Positions 1 through 8,015 of a stretch of DNA of 50,607 nucleotides are shown here, piece by piece. Under the pieces are notes generated by a model. The model worked only from the letters and a program-made list of their open reading frames with translations, was not told the DNA's origin and ran no database searches. A program made the translations under genes and the position numbers. Each line of letters begins with the position of its first letter. The stretch's first letter is position 1. This DNA is from Candidatus Obscuribacter sp. (GTDB lineage Bacteria; Cyanobacteriota; Vampirovibrionia; Obscuribacterales; Obscuribacteraceae), in contig JADYXR010000138.1 of assembly GCA_021772095.1 (NCBI GenBank), forward strand, positions 1-50,607, in the 5' to 3' direction.

Positions 1-14
1 GTATCTTTCTTCAT
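1..14 (-). CDS. Start of an unidentified gene running off the left edge
   Basis: An ATG on the minus strand at base 14 follows a good Shine-Dalgarno sequence (aaaggaga, nine bases upstream) and encodes only M-K-K-D before the window ends. The same start lies at the right edge inside the inverted repeat. Its position just inside a repeated end suggests a transposase or other element-borne gene, but four residues cannot identify it. Confidence 0.4.
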
Positions 15-97
15 TGGCGTATCTCCTTTCTTTGTCGTTATTGAAAGAATACGCCACCTTATTCAATTACTCAAAACACAACATCTGGCAAAAACTC
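1..97 (-). repeat. Left copy of a 97-bp inverted terminal repeat; probable end of a multicopy mobile element
   Basis: Bases 1-97 are the exact reverse complement of 50511-50607, and the match stops abruptly at base 98. Read on the minus strand the unit begins inside a protein-coding frame, passes a TGA, then a purine-rich ribosome binding site (aaaggaga) and an ATG that runs off the window. The flanking genes differ at the two ends, so the unit behaves as an inserted or multicopy sequence rather than a gene duplication. The length would also fit an assembler overlap into a collapsed repeat. An insertion sequence end is the preferred reading, but no transposase is visible. Confidence 0.75.
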
Positions 98-128
98 CTG
101 CGACCATAAGTGTAGACATAAACTTCAT
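63..128 (-). pseudogene. Truncated small secreted-protein gene interrupted by the terminal repeat
   Basis: The reading frame has a strong ribosome binding site (aaggagaa) and starts MKFMSTLMVAG, which resembles the signal peptide MKFMKTMMVATLL of the intact gene at 635-937. The leader sequences also share a tctccttcgattc block. After residue 11 the frame enters the 97-bp inverted repeat and ends as VFARCCVLSN, the same tail found on the kinase at 48830-50545. The product would be 21 residues with no mature domain. The best reading is a paralogue of the downstream secreted-protein gene whose 3' part was displaced by an inserted element. A misassembly joining unrelated sequence at this point would look the same. 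Confidence 0.55.
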
Positions 129-530
129 TTTGGGTTCTCCTTCGATTCCTTTTGACTCAGCGAGTCGATGAATCTATTAATTGGTTCGCAGTACCTGCTG
201 CAAGCCTTCCTACGAATAGACTATTTCAGCCTTCGGTTGTTCCAATTTCTTAGCACACGAATACCGTGTCAGGGCAATTTTTTTTGAAAGCTTATCGACG
301 CAAAACGCGCTAAACAGTGCCCTTTGGTGCATTTTCCCTGATGTCACTTTTCGAAAAATTTTTTCGATCACAGTTGAAGTTTTCAGTAAACCGTCGATGT
401 TTATCGGAACTCGTATGTGTCAATCGCAGCCGCGATCACAACAGGGACAGGCATCAACAGATTCACGCCGCAATGTTTTCTTAATCTTTGAACTCAAAAT
501 TGCTCACCAGATACGGTGCTCAAAAAATAT
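129..530. other. Intergenic stretch without a supported gene
   Basis: About 400 bases lie between the broken small gene and the terminator of the next one. The sequence is AT-rich with poly-T and poly-A tracts and should contain the promoter of the minus-strand gene that starts at 128. I could not assign -35 and -10 boxes with confidence. A plus-strand frame beginning at 397 has no ribosome binding site and runs through the terminator hairpin, so it is not called. Confidence 0.5.
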
Positions 531-573
531 GACTGCATTAAAAAGGAACGAACTCAAAATAGAGTTCGTTCCT
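531..573 (-). terminator. Rho-independent terminator of the small secreted-protein gene
   Basis: Arms 544-555 and 562-573 form a perfect 12-bp stem (aggaacgaactc and its complement) with a six-base loop. On the minus strand the stem is followed by TTTTTAAT. It lies about 60 bases past the stop codon of the 635-937 gene. Confidence 0.85.
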
Positions 574-634
574 CGTGTGTTTATACTCAGCCTCCCAGAA
601 GGCGAGTTCAGCGGACTCTGTGCGATCTATCGAA

Positions 635-937
635 TTAGAAAATCGAGTTGAGAATTCCATGCACGATTGAACGACCTCTACCTCCGGAGTAGTAGCGATT
701 GTTATATGGATAGGATTGGTTGTAATAGCCGCCGTAATAGCGCGGTGCTACGTTGATTCCGTACCCATTGCGATAAGCGTGGCGCACAGCTCGTTGTTGG
801 CGCTCCATCGACCGACGATAGTCTCTCTGGTTGTCCTTAAGATCATCGATGTAGTCGTCGTAATCATAGTCAGCCATCGCCGGAGCTGCGGTACTGAGCA
901 GCAACGTGGCGACCATCATTGTTTTCATGAATTTCAT
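635..937 (-). CDS. Small secreted Tyr/Asp/Arg-rich protein
   Basis: The 100-residue product begins with a clear signal peptide (MKFMKTMMVATLLLSTAAPA, cleavage likely after AMA at about residue 22), so it should be exported. The mature part starts with an acidic DYDYDDYIDD segment, passes through an Arg-rich helix-like stretch and ends in a Tyr/Gly/Asn-rich segment. No catalytic motif or known family is recognised. A strong ribosome binding site (gaaggagaa, five bases before the ATG) sets the start. A perfect hairpin terminator follows, so it is probably monocistronic. A truncated paralogue lies downstream at 63-128. A role in the envelope or surface is only inferred. Confidence 0.8.
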   Translation of the reverse strand: MKFMKTMMVATLLLSTAAPAMADYDYDDYIDDLKDNQRDYRRSMERQQRAVRHAYRNGYGINVAPRYYGGYYNQSYPYNNRYYSGGRGRSIVHGILNSIF

Positions 938-1157
938 AAATTCTCCTTCGATTCGAATGGACTGAGTTATTACGTCGATCGAATCTTATTAAACTTAATC
1001 GCAATCCAGTGGCTGTGAGCCTTTTGCGATTCGACTGAATTCAGTCTTGATGGATTGTTCCGTTTTTCTAGCACAAGAACTGGCTACCATGGCTATTCTC
1101 ATGAAAGCCTAGCGACTTAAACCATGCGAATCAAGGCACTGGACGCCAATTGCAGTC

Positions 1158-2174
1158 TTGAGTTTTGTGCGAATTTATGTCACCTTTGGAAGTCCATTAA
1201 CTGGTGAAACACTTGAAGAGCCAGGGCTAAGATCCACACCGATTGGCGGTTACGCAGCTTTACCGGAAAATCATCGCCAACCGTATACAATTAAGGTCAG
1301 AAAAGCGCCAGAGAGTGAACACGCAGCCATGCTTGGCAAACTTGGATCCGGAGTCAAATTTCTTCCCGTCGCCGCCCTTGCCATCGGCTGTCTTCTAGTG
1401 CTGGCATACGCCACCCGACACATACCGGATTTTTTCAAATCGATGTCATTGAAGATCGAACATCCTGAAACGTATCGGTTCGTCGCCTACGATCAGGTTC
1501 TTCGGAAGTATGTCAAAGATGGTTTAGTTGACTATCAATCATTGAAAAAAGATCCTCAGCTCGCCGAAGCAGCGCTGGAACTGGAAAAAACCGCTCCAGA
1601 CAAGATAGTTGATCCAAAGGAACGCGCGTGTTTTTGGATCAACTCATGCAATTTACTGGCGCTAAAATTGATAACGGACAATTATCCCGTAACCACTACA
1701 GAACAGCTCTCGCAGTCGTGGAACAAGAGTTCTGCCATGGTCGGTGGTGAGCCGATATCAGTTTCCAGCGCAATGAATCGCGCCAGTAATGAACTCAAAG
1801 ATAATCGGATCGCACCCAACTCAGTTTTTCTGATTTGCAAAGGCTCGCTCGGATACCCGCCCTTGACGGATCACGCCATCACGCCAGAGACAATGGAAAC
1901 CGACGCGAAAGTTGCGACATACCAATTTATCAATAACGAAAAGAATGTTTTTTACGACGACGAGCACATGGAATATCTGCTGTCACCGCTGTTTAAGCGC
2001 TACGAGCCGTTCATTAGAAGAACAAATTTAGAACCGCACAAATTTGCGCTCATACAAATGAACTCGGGCAAAATGCCTGACCTTACAAATTTGATGATCA
2101 CAAAAACCTATTTTAGAAAAATAGATCCGACCATAAATGACCTGGCGCTTTCTTCCAAGAAGGTACAAAAATGA
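1158..2174 (+). CDS. DUF547 domain protein with one membrane anchor
   Basis: The C-terminal two thirds match the DUF547 pattern: a YDQVLRKYVKDGLVDYQSL opening, then ACFWINSCNLLALKLI, then a late YLLSPLFKRYEPFIRR-like segment. The biochemical role of DUF547 is not established. One membrane helix lies at about residues 69-86 of the long form. The start given is a TTG without a good ribosome binding site. The ATG at 1329 (MLGKLGSG, 281 residues), just before the membrane helix, is at least as likely. The stop overlaps the start of the amidase gene by four bases (ATGA), so the two are translationally coupled. That suggests a shared role at the cell wall. Confidence 0.8.
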   Translation: MSFVRIYVTFGSPLTGETLEEPGLRSTPIGGYAALPENHRQPYTIKVRKAPESEHAAMLGKLGSGVKFLPVAALAIGCLLVLAYATRHIPDFFKSMSLKIEHPETYRFVAYDQVLRKYVKDGLVDYQSLKKDPQLAEAALELEKTAPDKIVDPKERACFWINSCNLLALKLITDNYPVTTTEQLSQSWNKSSAMVGGEPISVSSAMNRASNELKDNRIAPNSVFLICKGSLGYPPLTDHAITPETMETDAKVATYQFINNEKNVFYDDEHMEYLLSPLFKRYEPFIRRTNLEPHKFALIQMNSGKMPDLTNLMITKTYFRKIDPTINDLALSSKKVQK

Positions 2175-4201
2175 GGGTTTTCGCCGGGTTCACGGCTATA
2201 GGTTTGCTGCTTGTGCCTGCCTGCATGGCGACATACGCACAGCTGACTGAGTCTCCGGATAAGAACGCGATTTACGTTGCCTACCCGAAGGAAGGCACGA
2301 AAGTTACCGCGTCATCTACATTTTTCGTTGGCGCGTCAGAGCCCGGCAAGGGAATGACCATCAACGGAGCTCCTGTCCGGAAAAACGCACAAGGATTTTT
2401 CGCGCATGTAGTCCCGCTCAAGCGTGGAACGAATACTTTTGTTGTTTCGGCAGCAGACAAGTCCTGTCCGGATAAGACACTGCATGTGGTGCGTCCCGAA
2501 ATAGTCGCGCCAACCGCAACTTCCGGCGTTGAGATTTTAGACCAGACCGTCGAACCCAAAAGCGATACTGCAGTTTCAGTCGGCGATTTGATTATCTTGA
2601 AGGCGCGCGCCACCCCTGGCGGTACCATGACAGTTAGAATCGACGACCGCGCCATCACATTGAGTCCGGCGCCTGAAGTCAGACAGAGTCGCCAGAAGAA
2701 AGGTCCAAGCAGTAAGAAAAAATCTGGTGGGACAAAAAAGGGTGCCGCCGGCAACAAGGCCGCGACCGCGGCAGCGGCGAAATCGCCGAGTCCTGCGAAT
2801 ACGGCACCGGCAAACGTCAACGACGGACTGGCGATTGCTTACGGAAAAGTTTTCCAGTCCCTGCCGGCAGATGCAGAGGATCTATATGTAGGGTTTTACA
2901 AAATTCAGCCTACCGATCGTTTTAATTCCTCGCGAGTGAAGTTCACTCTTAAAAAAGACGGAAGTTCTGTCACGGCACTTGCACCAGGTGCGGTGACTGT
3001 CCTTACGCAACCGCGTATGGTGCAGACATCACACGACGACACCATCATTCGAGTTAGTCCGGACAAGGCCCGATTGACGCCACTGCCGCAGGGCGTGAGG
3101 CTCATGGTGGACGGATGGCAGGGAGATAACTTGCGCGTCCTCTATGGTCCAGGTCAACACGTCTACGTCAAATCGGAAGATGTGGTTACAGAGAAAGGTT
3201 CGCGGGGCGGATCTGGTGCAGCGGCGAAAGGTTTTATCAGCACCGTCAACATATCGAGAAGCAGTTACGGAGACGCGGTCGTAGTGCCGCTCAGCCAGCG
3301 ACTGCCGTTTCACATCGAGCAAAGTTTAAATCCGAACAAACTCGTAGTGAAAATCTATGGAGCCACATCTGATACCGATTATGCCTCTCAGCAATACAAC
3401 AAGGCATTCGAAGAAGGTGAAGATCCGCCGCAAGCTGGAGCGGTTTCACGTCCTGCCAAAGAACCCGGCATGATCGATGGAGTGACATGGCGACAGGTTT
3501 CCGACGATGTATACGAATTGACTGTGAAAGTGCGCGGCAACCGACAGTGGGGATTCGCGGGATCGTATCAAGACAACAAATTACTCGTCCATGTGAAAAA
3601 TCCGCCGCCGGTCAAACCAACTGCGGACCGACCGCTGGCTGGTTTGTCGATCTGTGTCGACCCCGGTCACGGAATGCCCGCACCTGGCTCTACGGGCTGC
3701 TCCGGCGTGACTGAAGCCCAGGTAAATCTGGCCATCAGTTTAAAACTGCGCAAATTATTGGAAGCAGAAGGCGCCAAAGTGATCATGACGCGCACGACCG
3801 ATGTCGATCTGGATTTGTATGATCGATGCAACGTGGCGCGCAATAACGGCGCCGACGTTCTACTATCCGTCCACAACAACGCGCTGCCGGATGGCAGAGA
3901 TCCATGGAAAGAACATGGCTCGTCGACCTACTGGTATCATCCGCAATCAACAGAACTGGCTCGCTCTATCAAAGATGCCCTGGTCCACGAACTTAGCTGG
4001 CCGGACATCGGCGCTCGCTATCAAAATCTTGCCTTGACTCGTCCATCGAATCAACTCTCGGTTCTCGCCGAAATTGGATTCATGATCAATCCTGATGAAT
4101 ATGCGCAACTGATCAGACCGGATGTTCAAGACCGAATCGCACAGGCTATCTCAGCGGGTCTCAAAAACTATTTTCACGCAGGAAATCATTCAGGAAAATG
4201 A
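2171..4201 (+). CDS. N-acetylmuramoyl-L-alanine amidase (Amidase_3 family), secreted
   Basis: This enzyme would cleave the amide bond between N-acetylmuramic acid and the peptide stem of peptidoglycan in the periplasm. A signal peptide covers about residues 1-24. A Pro/Lys/Ala-rich linker lies near residues 175-215 and an SH3-like segment near 280-345. The C-terminal Amidase_3 domain starts at about residue 490. The zinc and catalytic positions are visible: H500 in VDPGHG, E515 in TEAQVN, H568 in SVHNN and E634 in LAEIGF. At 676 residues it is longer than minimal AmiC-type enzymes because of the N-terminal binding modules. It is coupled to the upstream DUF547 gene. The activity call is firm; the exact role, such as daughter-cell separation or remodelling, is inferred. 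Confidence 0.9.
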   Translation: MRVFAGFTAIGLLLVPACMATYAQLTESPDKNAIYVAYPKEGTKVTASSTFFVGASEPGKGMTINGAPVRKNAQGFFAHVVPLKRGTNTFVVSAADKSCPDKTLHVVRPEIVAPTATSGVEILDQTVEPKSDTAVSVGDLIILKARATPGGTMTVRIDDRAITLSPAPEVRQSRQKKGPSSKKKSGGTKKGAAGNKAATAAAAKSPSPANTAPANVNDGLAIAYGKVFQSLPADAEDLYVGFYKIQPTDRFNSSRVKFTLKKDGSSVTALAPGAVTVLTQPRMVQTSHDDTIIRVSPDKARLTPLPQGVRLMVDGWQGDNLRVLYGPGQHVYVKSEDVVTEKGSRGGSGAAAKGFISTVNISRSSYGDAVVVPLSQRLPFHIEQSLNPNKLVVKIYGATSDTDYASQQYNKAFEEGEDPPQAGAVSRPAKEPGMIDGVTWRQVSDDVYELTVKVRGNRQWGFAGSYQDNKLLVHVKNPPPVKPTADRPLAGLSICVDPGHGMPAPGSTGCSGVTEAQVNLAISLKLRKLLEAEGAKVIMTRTTDVDLDLYDRCNVARNNGADVLLSVHNNALPDGRDPWKEHGSSTYWYHPQSTELARSIKDALVHELSWPDIGARYQNLALTRPSNQLSVLAEIGFMINPDEYAQLIRPDVQDRIAQAISAGLKNYFHAGNHSGK

Positions 4202-4234
4202 TCCGCAACTTGCATTTGAAAGGGTGTGTTCAAA

Positions 4235-5017
4235 ATGGCTAAGCGAATTGCAGTAGACATCGGCAACTCGACAATCGCGTGTGGCTTGTTCGAAAACGAC
4301 CGCATGGTATCAAAGTGGTACCACTCCATCGATGAGACAGAAGAAGCGGCGCTATCACTGTCCGAAAAGCAACGAAGTGAAAACGCCGTGACAGTTGCGA
4401 TAAGCTCGGTCGTTCCATCCGCACGGGAACGGCTTCTCGCGCTCCTGCAAAAAGCCGGCATTCCTTCTATAGCGATTTCACTTCAATCGCAAACTTCAAT
4501 ATCAGACACCTACCCGACCCTCGGGCACGATCGTCTCGCCAACACAATGGCGGTCTACAAGCTCTACGTGAAAGGCGCAGCCGACGCCGGTATCGTAATC
4601 GACTTCGGCACGGCCACGACCCTCACTGGTGTGAGCAAGGCAGGAAATTTATTGGGTGGAATGATCACTCTCGGTCTAAGAGAAACGATGAAGGCGATTT
4701 ACTCAAACATCGATCAGCTGCCGTTATTGGACGTCGAAAATGTTTTTCAACGCGACAAAATCAATCCACTTGCCACCACAACAGAAGAAGCGATTCTTAA
4801 TGGAACCGTTCTTGGCCATATCGCCATGGTGGAACACTGGATCGCAGAAGGCAAGCGTAAAATGGGCGGCTCCGTTGTCGTTGTAGCGACTGGAGGCTTA
4901 TCGCACTTTTTTTCCGATGCCCTCACCGGTAGTGTCAATTATTTTGATGCGGATCTGACCCTCAAAGGGATCAATTTTATAGCCGGGGAGGCAATGGACC
5001 TAAAGGATCCAGCTTGA
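4235..5017 (+). CDS. coaX: Type III pantothenate kinase
   Basis: CoaX phosphorylates pantothenate at the first step of coenzyme A synthesis, in the cytoplasm. The family marks are present: the N-terminal phosphate motif VDIGNSTIACG, GHDRLAN with the catalytic Asp, and VIDFGTATTLT followed by GGMITLGL. The product is 260 residues, normal for the family. The ATG at 4235 is chosen because it lies eleven bases after gaaaggg; an in-frame GTG at 4226 is too close to that site. It begins 33 bases after the amidase stop, so it probably belongs to the same operon. Type III enzymes are typically not feedback-inhibited by CoA and do not share the fold of the E. coli CoaA enzyme. Confidence 0.95.
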   Translation: MAKRIAVDIGNSTIACGLFENDRMVSKWYHSIDETEEAALSLSEKQRSENAVTVAISSVVPSARERLLALLQKAGIPSIAISLQSQTSISDTYPTLGHDRLANTMAVYKLYVKGAADAGIVIDFGTATTLTGVSKAGNLLGGMITLGLRETMKAIYSNIDQLPLLDVENVFQRDKINPLATTTEEAILNGTVLGHIAMVEHWIAEGKRKMGGSVVVVATGGLSHFFSDALTGSVNYFDADLTLKGINFIAGEAMDLKDPA

Positions 5018-5159
5018 AGCAGCGCTCCAGCTCGTCTCTGTAAGTAGGATTCGTGAGCGCATCATATGAATAAAGCTCATCTTCCCAGTAAGAGGATTCC
5101 AAATCCTTCAGTTCCTCAATTCTCTTTTGCAAAGCGACGGGCAATGTATCGTCCTGCAT
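4977..5159 (-). CDS. Small acidic hypothetical protein, antisense to the coaX end
   Basis: A 60-residue frame begins MQDDTLPVALQKRIEEL, is rich in Glu, Asp and Leu, and probably forms one helix followed by a short acidic tail. The ATG at 5159 has GAGG nine bases upstream, which favours it over an upstream start at 5222 without a binding site. The 3' end overlaps the convergent coaX gene by 41 bases. Codon use and composition look protein-like, but no family is recognised. It may be a genuine small gene. Confidence 0.55.
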   Translation of the reverse strand: MQDDTLPVALQKRIEELKDLESSYWEDELYSYDALTNPTYRDELERCFKLDPLGPLPPRL

Positions 5160-5222
5160 TCGGGCCTCGTTTCTAGTAATAGTTCTGTGATATCGAGATG
5201 GGTTCTGTTCGCCAATTGGCAT

Positions 5223-5950
5223 ATTTATGTACTAGCACACAATATATAAATCGGCTCTGCGTCTGCGTTCAGCTCGCTCAACCCACTGCTCCAGTTTAAT
5301 CAATGGTGGCAAACAAACAAGTCTTGACTACCATGCTAAAACGGACGCTTAGCTCCTTTACTAAAGCAGTTCCAGATTTCGGACTCCCTTAAGTTTAAGA
5401 GATGGTGAGAATACATACTCATCGAATAGATCACGAATATCGAGGTGGGTAAACGGTTCTAATCTGCTCTGAAAGCCAACAAAAAAACTATTATCCGACG
5501 CGATGATCTCTGATGGTGCCTTTGGAAAAGGGCTTGCCGAACGAGATCCAGATCGATCGCAAATTTTGGCTAAGCGTCATTTCATTTGCAAACATGAACG
5601 TTCTCTTCGACAAAATTCGATTCGACCTTCTAAGTATTTCGATCGCGGGCTAGAGTTTCAACACCTAATTGCAATAGAAATCTTTCAGTGCGATCACATC
5701 TTCGAACTGGGGAATCAATCAATTCAGCGGTTTTAAGCACCCAGAAGAAGCAGCCTGATGGCGTGTGTAACACTCGACCTCAGTAAGCACTGTGTGGCGT
5801 GGAAGCAGACTCTGGCTTCAAAACATCTCGGTTGTGTAGGCGCGGGATGCAGCCTTAGCGATGTGGATACTGCCACAAAGATCATGAAAACCACCACAAG
5901 TACACCGGCGATGTTACTATTAGCTATAAGCAAGGGGGCTCTATAGGTCT
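5223..5950. other. Long intergenic stretch with possible gene remnants
   Basis: About 730 bases carry no intact convincing gene. On the minus strand, protein-like segments lie in different frames (see the remnant at 5361-5576), as expected for a decayed gene. Short plus-strand frames (5503-5736, 5758-5946) lack ribosome binding sites and look like shadows. No tRNA-like fold or strong terminator was found here by eye. Confidence 0.4.
5361..5576 (-). pseudogene. Possible 3' remnant of a decayed gene
   Basis: A frame of 71 codons ending in TAG at 5361 reads like real protein (segments KAPSEIIASDNSFFVGFQSR and LDIRDLFDEYVFSPSLKLKG) but opens right after a stop and has no start codon. Upstream on the same strand, other frames hold further protein-like pieces, such as LKTAELIDSP and LLQLGVETLARDRNT near 5620-5735. 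This pattern suggests a gene broken by frameshifts. The parent family is not recognised and the call rests on composition only. Confidence 0.3.
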
Positions 5951-6262
5951 ATGGTCATGAACATGAAACTTAGACTCGAAAAACTCTCAGACACGCGAGC
6001 GTGGGCGCGGTTGCACTTTTCCGATGGCACAACGCTCACCGGCAGAGTCCTGCGAATCGGTCACGATTACGTAGAAATCGAGTCATACGGCGAAACCGAC
6101 AAACCCTACTATAACGAGCACTCGAAGCACCTGGTGCCGTTAAACCTGGTCAAATTTATAACTATCGAGTCGTCATCCTTCGCGGACGCTGAGCGTCGCC
6201 GTTTGGATTATCTATCGCGTCTGGATTCGAACGCGGACTCCATGCCTGAGATGGATCGCTAG
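5951..6262 (+). CDS. Small hypothetical protein with an Sm-like beta-strand pattern
   Basis: The 103-residue product has a run of alternating hydrophobic residues (LHFSDGTTLTGRVLRIGHDY then VEIESYG) that recalls the first strands of small beta-barrel RNA- or protein-binding folds such as Sm/Hfq-like or PilZ-like domains. This resemblance is weak and not a family assignment. The tail is charged and probably helical (ADAERRRLDYLSRL). A purine run (aaggggg) lies about 13 bases before the ATG at 5951, and a second in-frame ATG at 5960 is possible. The stop codon lies inside a perfect 18-base palindrome. The gene stands alone on its strand here. Confidence 0.65.
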   Translation: MVMNMKLRLEKLSDTRAWARLHFSDGTTLTGRVLRIGHDYVEIESYGETDKPYYNEHSKHLVPLNLVKFITIESSSFADAERRRLDYLSRLDSNADSMPEMDR

Positions 6263-6272
6263 ATCTAGCGAT
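6255..6272. promoter_or_regulatory. Perfect 18-bp palindrome over a stop codon
   Basis: The sequence atcgctagatctagcgat is its own reverse complement and contains the TAG that ends the preceding gene. As RNA it could form a seven-pair stem with a GATC loop, but no U-tract follows, so it is not a standard terminator. It could be a protein-binding site or a transcript 3'-end stabiliser. Confidence 0.4.
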
Positions 6273-6346
6273 AGTTTGAACGTCAATCAACCCATTCGAA
6301 GCTTAAACGTCGCTAAATCATTGGCTTGCTTGAACGGCTAAGTCAT

Positions 6347-6619
6347 CTAATGGACAGCGAGCTCGTTTATCAAACCTTGCTTTTCTCTTCGACTGAGTTG
6401 TTTCAACGCTCTTTCAAGTTTCATCGCTTCGCTTTTGGAAGCCAATTCCCAACTTGCCACCAGTTGCACCGGACCTCGGCCGCGCGTGTACTTGGCACCG
6501 CGACCTTCATTATGAGCGCACATCCGCTGGTCAAGATCGACAGTCCAACCCGTATACAACGAGTCATCCGCGCAGCGAATGATGTAGGTATAAAAGCCAG
6601 TCGTTTGTTTTAAAACCAT
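6347..6619 (-). CDS. GIY-YIG nuclease superfamily protein (YhbQ/UPF0213-like)
   Basis: The 90-residue protein is a single compact GIY-YIG domain. It has the FYTYIIRCADDSLYTGWTVD start typical of the stand-alone YhbQ/UPF0213 group, then the basic HNEGRGAKYTRGRGP segment and the ALKQLSRREKQGLI tail. The domain cleaves DNA in other proteins, and the role of the small stand-alone members is poorly defined. The length is normal for the group. The ribosome binding site upstream of the ATG at 6619 is weak. Confidence 0.9.
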   Translation of the reverse strand: MVLKQTTGFYTYIIRCADDSLYTGWTVDLDQRMCAHNEGRGAKYTRGRGPVQLVASWELASKSEAMKLERALKQLSRREKQGLINELAVH

Positions 6620-6747
6620 ATGGTGTCATCTTACACCAAAAATTTTTAGGCACAAGCACGTCGCAGTCAGAAGTCTTGCCTAAATCCCGTCGATTTCACA
6701 ACCAGACTGATGCTGATTTCAGGTCGGACTAAACGTCGAAACGCGCT

Positions 6748-8001
6748 TCAAGCAACGAGTTGCGCTCGCACTTTTGGATCGCGCAGTTTCCAGATCGCAC
6801 CATCGGTGATGATATGGAAAAAATTGACCGTCGTGAAAATCACAGCTGCTGACATGGCAAAGTCGATGCCGGTAGAGAGCAAAGCCTGCGGCACGCAAGT
6901 GTAAATCCCAAACGACACGAGTGCAGTCATCGCAAGGAAACGCAGAGCTGGAGCTCGAAATAATTGTCCCGCGATTTTGCTTGCCGGCATACCTTCAGGC
7001 AGCCCATTCTCTTTTATTCTCTGCGCTGTCACGACCATCAAGTATTGTGCACCATGATAATAGGCTGACACGTATAGCCAGAAGAAACCGGTGGCAACAG
7101 GACCAAGAACGAATGCGCTCACTCCGGTGAGGATAGTGAGTTGAACCGGGACTGGCAGCATCTCGCCGGTTCTCACTGTGCGCACCAGAACCAGCACGCA
7201 AAGAAGTGCGGCGGAGAAGAGCATGCTGTACTCGGATGCGGTGCACATCCAAATCGGCAGCGGTCCCCAGAATGGAATCGGCACAGTGAGGAAGGAAGTA
7301 CCGCTCCACTCTTGAAACGTCAACTGCCGCAAAACGGCGAACCATGTGACACTGCGCAGAAAGAACTTGATCGTTTCACGTTCCCAATTACTTAGTTTGT
7401 ATCCGCGCTTCATGCAATAAAGCATGGCAATTCCGAATGTCTGCGCAATAAAGTGGTGCGGAACCATAAGCAAATAGATCTTCACCAAAATTGGCGTCAC
7501 TCCCGGAATCGTCATTCCAGCTAGTGCTAGCAGCACGCACGCAAGTGCGAGCCATTTAGTATAAAAAGCAAATTTGCTACGCACATCCGCATTGCGATAG
7601 ACAACAAGAAAGGTTGAGGCAGTGTGCGTTTCGGCAAAGACTATGACGCCAATCGCGGACATCGAGACGAGCGCTTGAGGTATGACACCACCCTGGTTCA
7701 AAATAAACGTGTGTATTGCAAATAGCAACCAAACGATGCCACCACATCCGAAGGCAAGGTCGAGCACCGGATGTAGTATCCAGGGATACGGCGCGTTTGA
7801 TGGTGCGGCATCGGTCGATATGGTTTCGGTCGACTCGGCATCAGGCGAAACGGCACCGGGCGATGCGGCATCGGAAGAGCCGGCGTCATTCGTCAATGAT
7901 CTAAATGACTCGACGATTTCAGCAGTTTCAGCCGAGCCATCAAGTTGCTCTAAAGGGTGGATGTCTGAATTGGCCATTGATACTGTCATGATTAAACTCA
8001 C
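6748..8001 (-). CDS. Polytopic membrane protein of unknown function
   Basis: The product has up to 417 residues and roughly nine or ten hydrophobic segments after residue 80. Conserved-looking polar patches sit next to membrane segments: MVPHHFIAQTFG, SAYYHGAQYL and NFFHIITDGAIWKLR. His and Asp near helices may mean metal or haem binding, but this is a guess. The first 75 residues are a disordered Ser/Asp/Ala/Pro segment encoded by imperfect 15-base repeats. The start is uncertain: GTG at 8001, ATG at 7989 and ATG at 7977 (MANSDIHP) are all in frame and none has a clear binding site. It lies just after the 8016-8933 gene on the same strand and may share its transcript. Confidence 0.75.
   Translation of the reverse strand: MSLIMTVSMANSDIHPLEQLDGSAETAEIVESFRSLTNDAGSSDAASPGAVSPDAESTETISTDAAPSNAPYPWILHPVLDLAFGCGGIVWLLFAIHTFILNQGGVIPQALVSMSAIGVIVFAETHTASTFLVVYRNADVRSKFAFYTKWLALACVLLALAGMTIPGVTPILVKIYLLMVPHHFIAQTFGIAMLYCMKRGYKLSNWERETIKFFLRSVTWFAVLRQLTFQEWSGTSFLTVPIPFWGPLPIWMCTASEYSMLFSAALLCVLVLVRTVRTGEMLPVPVQLTILTGVSAFVLGPVATGFFWLYVSAYYHGAQYLMVVTAQRIKENGLPEGMPASKIAGQLFRAPALRFLAMTALVSFGIYTCVPQALLSTGIDFAMSAAVIFTTVNFFHIITDGAIWKLRDPKVRAQLVA
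7802..7891. repeat. Six imperfect 15-bp tandem repeats inside a gene
   Basis: Six consecutive 15-base units follow a consensus like ga-gcggcatcgggc on the plus strand. On the minus strand they encode a five-residue period of Ser/Pro, Asp, Ala and Thr in the disordered N-terminus of the membrane protein. In-frame repeats of this kind can change copy number by slippage without breaking the gene. Confidence 0.7.
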
Positions 8002-8015
8002 ACGGAAAGACTCAA

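Noticed and set aside
397..651. Plus-strand frame of 84 codons
   Set aside because: It has no ribosome binding site, runs through the perfect terminator hairpin and into the antisense of the secreted-protein gene, and its composition is not protein-like.
716..1018. Plus-strand hydrophobic frame opposite the secreted-protein gene
   Set aside because: It is an antisense shadow: the opposite strand has a signal peptide, a strong binding site and a terminator.
2281..2820. Minus-strand frame of 179 codons within the amidase gene
   Set aside because: It is antisense to a Lys/Ala/Pro-rich part of a well-supported gene; the low-complexity sequence on the reverse strand explains the long frame.
5503..5736. 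Plus-strand frame of 77 codons in the gap before 5951
   Set aside because: No binding site, and the opposite strand holds more convincing protein-like segments in the same place.
5733..5946. Short overlapping frames on both strands, one with a hydrophobic start
   Set aside because: Only a TTG start without a binding site is available, and the two frames are mirror images; neither has independent support.
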